Assembly: GCA_030428405.1 (NCBI GenBank)
Contig: JAUIEH010000050.1
Location: 1-10,708, forward strand
Origin: Alphaproteobacteria bacterium
Lineage (GTDB): Bacteria; Pseudomonadota; Alphaproteobacteria; Caulobacterales; Maricaulaceae
Reading direction: 5' to 3'
DNA length: 10,708 bases
The position numbers and the translations under genes are program-made. The notes below the pieces were generated by a model. That model did no database searches and had not been told where the DNA came from. It saw nothing but the letters and a program-made list of their open reading frames with translations. Positions 5,743-10,708 of this stretch are shown here, in pieces (position 1 is the stretch's first letter; the number at the start of each line of letters is the position of its first letter).

Positions 5743-6582
5743 ATGGCGTGGGCGAAGATCAAGACATCGGCGGGCGGCGCGTTGATATTTTTCGCGCTGA
5801 CCTATGCTGCATCATGGAGCGCGTTTGGCATTGCGATAGCCAGTGGTCAGACGCTGGTGGCGCTTATCGGCATTTGGAGCCCGACGCTGATCGCGCTGGC
5901 TCTGACGCTGGCGTTTCACGGGCCGACTGGCGTGTGGCGCATGCTCAAGCGCTTCGGCCGCGTTCGCGTCGGACTGCAATGGTGGGCGGCGCTCTTGTTC
6001 CTGCCGATCGCGATTCATTGGACCGGTCGCACGCTCTGGCAATTCGCTTCCGGCGGACCGGTCGACATGTCGCTGCTCGACTTTCAGTGGTGGCTTCAGC
6101 CCATCCTCACTTCCATCCTCATCGCCGGATTGGGCGAGGAGCTGGGTTGGCGCGGATTCGCTCTGCCGCGACTGCAAGCGAGTTTCGGGGCGCTGACGGC
6201 GACGTTCATTCTCGCCGCCGCCCACATTTGCTGGCACTTGCCGACCTATTGGCTGGGCCAGGGCATCCACAACGTGCCGGCTTTATACGTAGTCGGCTTC
6301 GCGGTTCCTTGGACCGTCATCTTCGTCTGGATTTATAACCGGTCCGGCGGCAGCCTCTTATTCGCCGTCGGATTTCATGCGGTTTCAAACGCCTCGCTGT
6401 CGATTGCGCGCTTCATGCCGCTTGACCGCGAAGTGCCAATCGATCCGTCGCTGCTCACACGGCTGAGCCTGCCCGTGGAGCTGGCGGGGCCCTATCTCAG
6501 CGTGGTCGCGGTCTATTGGATCATTGCGCTGATCGTGATTGCCGCCGGCGGATTAAAACCGGCCAACACCGACACGCCGTAG
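5743..6582 (+). CDS. CPBP-family intramembrane metalloprotease
   Basis: The 279-residue polytopic membrane protein shows all the motifs of the CPBP (Abi/CAAX protease and bacteriocin-processing, Pfam Abi/Rce1) family: GEELGWRG with the Glu pair at 132-133 and Arg137, FxxxH-like AAAHICWH with His161 and His165, and GFHAVSN with His212 and Asn216. About seven or eight hydrophobic segments span the chain. Family members cleave within or near the membrane, or process prenylated or bacteriocin-like peptides; the substrate here is unknown and no bacteriocin gene is adjacent. The ATG at 5743 gives a polar lead-in directly before the first helix. The open frame back to 5662 adds 27 basic residues that look non-coding; a GGATGGGGA run 11 bases upstream is a modest RBS. 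It is transcribed away from dapB and converges with dnaJ. Confidence 0.88.
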   Translation: MAWAKIKTSAGGALIFFALTYAASWSAFGIAIASGQTLVALIGIWSPTLIALALTLAFHGPTGVWRMLKRFGRVRVGLQWWAALLFLPIAIHWTGRTLWQFASGGPVDMSLLDFQWWLQPILTSILIAGLGEELGWRGFALPRLQASFGALTATFILAAAHICWHLPTYWLGQGIHNVPALYVVGFAVPWTVIFVWIYNRSGGSLLFAVGFHAVSNASLSIARFMPLDREVPIDPSLLTRLSLPVELAGPYLSVVAVYWIIALIVIAAGGLKPANTDTP

Positions 6583-6584
6583 GC

Positions 6585-7781
6585 TTATCGACGCGCGTCG
6601 TCGCCGGCCGGGCCTTCTGCGAGACCGTCCCAGAAGCGCTTCGCGCGCTCGAAAAAATTCTTGTGCTCGGGATGGCAGTCTTCGCCTTGCTCGGCGGCCA
6701 GCTCCTGTAGCAATTCGCGCTGACGGGGGTTCAGCCGGGTCGGGGTCTCGACGAAAATCTCGACATACATGTCGCCGCGCTGCGGTGAGCGAAGGCGCGA
6801 CATGCCCTTGCCACGCAAGCGCATCCGCTTGCCGGTCTGGGAGCCTTCCTGGACCTTCACCTTGACCTTTTCACCGTCAATGGTCGGGATCTCGATCTCG
6901 CCGCCCAAAGCCGCAGTGGTCATGGGCACGGGCGCGCGGCAGTAAAGATCCGGGCCGTCGCGCTCGAAAATCTCGTGTCCCTGCACGGTGACGAAGAGAT
7001 AGAGGTCGCCGCGCGGGCCCCCGCGCACGCCGGCTTCGCCTTCGCCGGCAAGCCTGATGCGCGTGCCGTCTTCAACGCCCGCCGGGATCTTGACCGAAAG
7101 CTTGCGCGTCGCGCGCACGCGTCCCTGACCGTCGCATTTGCGGCACGGCTCGGAGACATAGCGCCCCTGACCGCCGCAGGTCGGACAGGTCCGCTGCATG
7201 GTGAAGAAGCCCTGGCTCGTGCGCACGATGCCGACGCCGTCGCAGCTCGGACAGGTCTCAACGGAGGAGCCAGGCTCCGCGCCGGAGCCGTCGCAGGCGT
7301 CGCACGGATTGGCGGAGGGCACGTTGATCTCGACCTGTTTGCCGGCGAACGCCGCTCCGAGGTCGATTTCAATGTCATAGCGCAGATCGGCGCCGCGTCC
7401 GGGCCCGCTGCGTCCGCGACCGCCGCCGGCGGCTGCGCGGCCGAACAGATCGCCGAACAGATCGTCGAAATTCGATCCGAAGGCGGAGCGAACCAGGTCC
7501 TCGAAATCGTGAAAGCCCTGACCGCCTGCGCCTGCGCCGCCGCCGCCCATGCCGTTGACGCCGGCATGGCCGAAGCGGTCATAGGCCGCGCGCTTTTGCG
7601 CGTCCGACAGGACGGCGTAGGCCTCGTTGACCTCTTTGAATTTGGCCTCGGAGTCCGCGCAATCGGGATTGCGGTCGGGATGATATTGCATCGCAAGCTT
7701 GCGATAGGCGCTTTTCAGCGCCGCTTCATCCGCTGTGCGGTCGACGCCGAGGACGTCGTAATAATCGCGTGGAGTGCTCAT
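6585..7781 (-). CDS. dnaJ: Chaperone protein DnaJ (Hsp40, class A)
   Basis: DnaJ delivers unfolded clients to DnaK and stimulates its ATPase. All class A parts are present in 398 residues: J-domain at 5-70 with HPD at 34-36; Gly/Phe-rich linker at about 74-130; four zinc motifs CDACDGSG (160-167), CPSCDGVG (177-184), CPTCGGQG (199-206) and CRKCDGQG (213-220); then two C-terminal substrate-binding/dimerisation domains (about 225-350). The tail after 365 (CHPEHKNFFERAKRFWDGL) is typical of alphaproteobacterial DnaJ. The start ATG 7781 gives the canonical MSTPRDYYDVLGV. It lies 79 bases after dnaK on the same strand and is most likely co-transcribed from the dnaK promoter; its own RBS is poor. 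Its stop is 2 bases from the stop of the convergent CPBP gene. Confidence 0.98.
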   Translation of the reverse strand: MSTPRDYYDVLGVDRTADEAALKSAYRKLAMQYHPDRNPDCADSEAKFKEVNEAYAVLSDAQKRAAYDRFGHAGVNGMGGGGAGAGGQGFHDFEDLVRSAFGSNFDDLFGDLFGRAAAGGGRGRSGPGRGADLRYDIEIDLGAAFAGKQVEINVPSANPCDACDGSGAEPGSSVETCPSCDGVGIVRTSQGFFTMQRTCPTCGGQGRYVSEPCRKCDGQGRVRATRKLSVKIPAGVEDGTRIRLAGEGEAGVRGGPRGDLYLFVTVQGHEIFERDGPDLYCRAPVPMTTAALGGEIEIPTIDGEKVKVKVQEGSQTGKRMRLRGKGMSRLRSPQRGDMYVEIFVETPTRLNPRQRELLQELAAEQGEDCHPEHKNFFERAKRFWDGLAEGPAGDDARR

Positions 7782-7811
7782 GGCGCCAGCTCACGCAGCG
7801 GCGCGAGTCCA

Positions 7812-7827
7812 GTGCTCATCAGAGCAC
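7812..7827 (-). other. Hairpin in the dnaK-dnaJ intergenic RNA
   Basis: GTGCTC-TGAT-GAGCAC on the minus strand is a perfect 6-bp stem with a 4-base loop, roughly in the middle of the 79 bases between dnaK and dnaJ. No T-run follows, so it is not a full terminator. It could be a partial attenuator, a processing site or an mRNA stabiliser that sets the dnaK:dnaJ ratio. Confidence 0.4.
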
Positions 7828-7860
7828 GGATCGCGTCCGCCGCGTTGGTGGTGGAGGGCG

Positions 7861-9771
<1,911 letters not shown>

Positions 9772-9841
9772 TGTATCGCGTTCGCTCCCTCTCGGCGGGC
9801 GGCGCGGTCGGGCCCGAAGCGCTCCGCTTGGCCGCCCCCAT

Positions 9842-9854
9842 GTCGCTATGCGAC
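9842..9854. promoter_or_regulatory. Inverted repeat GTCGC-TAT-GCGAC in the dnaK leader
   Basis: This perfect 5-bp inverted repeat around TAT lies about 70 bases before the dnaK start codon and downstream of the proposed heat-shock promoter, so in RNA it would be a small leader hairpin. It closely resembles the repeat upstream of dapB (GTCGCA-TAT-TGCGAC). The CIRCE element (TTAGCACTC-N9-GAGTGCTAA), found in front of some alphaproteobacterial chaperone genes, is not seen. Confidence 0.3.
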
Positions 9855-9900
9855 GTGACTGGACTGGCGCGCCGCTTCATACGCCGCGCCTCGATCGCGC

Positions 9901-9929
9901 ATATGGTGGGATGCGCCCGAACACGCAAG
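9901..9929 (-). promoter_or_regulatory. dnaK: Putative sigma-32 (RpoH) heat-shock promoter of dnaK
   Basis: On the minus strand CTTGCG (9929-9924) is separated by 15 bases from CACCATAT (9908-9901). The RpoH pattern is CTTG(AA), about 13-17 bases, then CCCCATNT; the -10 matches in 7 of 8 positions and the -35 keeps the CTTG core. Transcription would begin near 9894, leaving a leader of about 120 bases before the dnaK ATG. The interval 9772-9964 holds no gene. Confidence 0.55.
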
Positions 9930-9964
9930 GCCTATGCGTATTCGTCGCAGATGGAAACTGCGCG

Positions 9965-10708
9965 CTAATCGGCCAGCGCGCGGATCTCGACATTGATCGT
10001 GGTGGTCCAATAGCCCGGCGCGACAATGATGATACGGCCTTGGCCCGCATGTATCGGACGGATCAGGCGAGTTGGACCAAGAGCTGCGCGCAAGGCCGGC
10101 CCGGCGACGGACCCAGCCGCGCCCGCTGCGCCGCCCTCTATTATGACGCGGGGCAAAACGACGTCGCTCCTAATCTCGATCGCCTCATCGAGCCCGATGG
10201 ACACAGAGGCTTGCGATGCGCCGGGACCCGCATCGCAAGAGGGCGGCGCGTCGGGCTCAGGCGCTGCGCGGTCCAGATCCAAGCCGTCCCCCTCGGGGCA
10301 GGTGACGCTGAAGTCGAGCGGCGCGCCAGCGAATGTGGCTTGCGAATAGCCTGTGAACTCCAGCACGCGGACGCCGGCGCCGAGACCGCCGGTCGCGGCC
10401 GGTTCAAGCCGCACGTCGTCGCCGTCGAAAGCCAGCCGCCACGTGCGCGACGCGTCGCGAATGACCGCTTCACCGCGGCTGAAAAAGATGAGCCCGTCGG
10501 GGTGTTCGACGTCGCGCGGCGCGGCGACGCGCAGATCCGCGAAACTGCCGTTCGTGCGATAGCGAAGGGCGTCATAGGTTAGATAGCCGCCTGAGCCGCC
10601 GCGCGACCAGCGCACCAGATAGCCGGGGCCGTCTAGCGCCTCGACGATGTCATAGCGCGAGGCGGAGCCATCAGTGCGTTCGTGGAAAGCGAGGACCGGG
10701 CCGTAGCG
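9965..10708 (-). CDS. 3' part of an unidentified protein gene (partial, runs off the window)
   Basis: The frame is open from the right edge (10708) to a TAG at 9967-9965, giving 247 visible residues and no start inside the window; a GTG at 10615 is internal because the coding-like frame continues upstream (RYGPVLAFHERTDGSASRYD). The visible part is mostly beta-type sequence with many Gly and Asp, such as RYRTNGSFADLRVAAP and DGLIFFSRGEAVIRDASRTW. An acidic, Pro-rich stretch with two Cys (DLDRAAPEPDAPPSCDAGPG) and a hydrophobic Gly/Ala-rich segment near VIIEGGAAGAAGSVAGPALR follow. I recognise no family or catalytic motif. Codon style matches its neighbours. It ends just upstream of the dnaK promoter and on the same strand. 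Confidence 0.7.
   Translation of the reverse strand, partial: RYGPVLAFHERTDGSASRYDIVEALDGPGYLVRWSRGGSGGYLTYDALRYRTNGSFADLRVAAPRDVEHPDGLIFFSRGEAVIRDASRTWRLAFDGDDVRLEPAATGGLGAGVRVLEFTGYSQATFAGAPLDFSVTCPEGDGLDLDRAAPEPDAPPSCDAGPGASQASVSIGLDEAIEIRSDVVLPRVIIEGGAAGAAGSVAGPALRAALGPTRLIRPIHAGQGRIIIVAPGYWTTTINVEIRALAD

Noticed and set aside
9808..9817. TCGGGCCCGA palindrome before dnaK
   Set aside because: Short GC-rich palindromes are expected by chance in this composition, and it has no spacing relation to the promoter or start codon.

Overview
This GC-rich window looks like an alphaproteobacterial chromosome. The support is a dnaK-dnaJ pair with dapB next to it, a GTG-started gloA, RpoH-like promoter elements upstream of dnaK, and proteins typical of Caulobacterales/Hyphomonadaceae-like genomes. 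The family placement is inferred from style, not demonstrated. I see no rRNA, tRNA, CRISPR array, insertion sequence or phage gene. Most of the window is ordinary housekeeping with a small accessory section in the middle.

Layout. At the left edge (+ strand) the tail of an unidentified gene overlaps a three-helix membrane protein, which is followed by gloA (glyoxalase I); the tight spacing suggests one transcript. A gap of about 180 bases carries a dispersed-repeat-like sequence. Then comes a minus-strand three-gene unit, read right to left: a BlaI/MecI-family repressor, an M56 (BlaR1-like) membrane metallopeptidase that lacks the usual C-terminal sensor domain, and a lipoprotein with a C-terminal TlpA-type thioredoxin domain (WCGPC). 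The repressor start codon sits directly behind a perfect 11-bp inverted repeat that overlaps the likely promoter.

Further right on the minus strand are two small proteins. One has a DnaJ-like double CxxCxGxG zinc-ribbon head followed by membrane helices. Its reading frame changes by -1 at a T-run that matches a slippery heptamer. The other is a 96-residue Cys/His-rich soluble protein. dapB (lysine/peptidoglycan precursor synthesis) follows. A plus-strand CPBP intramembrane protease then diverges from dapB and converges on dnaJ with a 2-bp gap. dnaJ and dnaK follow on the minus strand with a hairpin between them. At the right edge is the 3' part of an unidentified minus-strand gene.

Functional reading. 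dnaK/dnaJ are the Hsp70 chaperone system, gloA detoxifies methylglyoxal, and dapB supplies diaminopimelate and lysine. The BlaI-M56-thioredoxin unit has the look of a protease-controlled envelope-stress switch with a redox lipoprotein as output or co-sensor; that role is inference. The observations most worth checking are the frame change in the zinc-ribbon membrane protein and the compact operator/leaderless start of the repressor gene.
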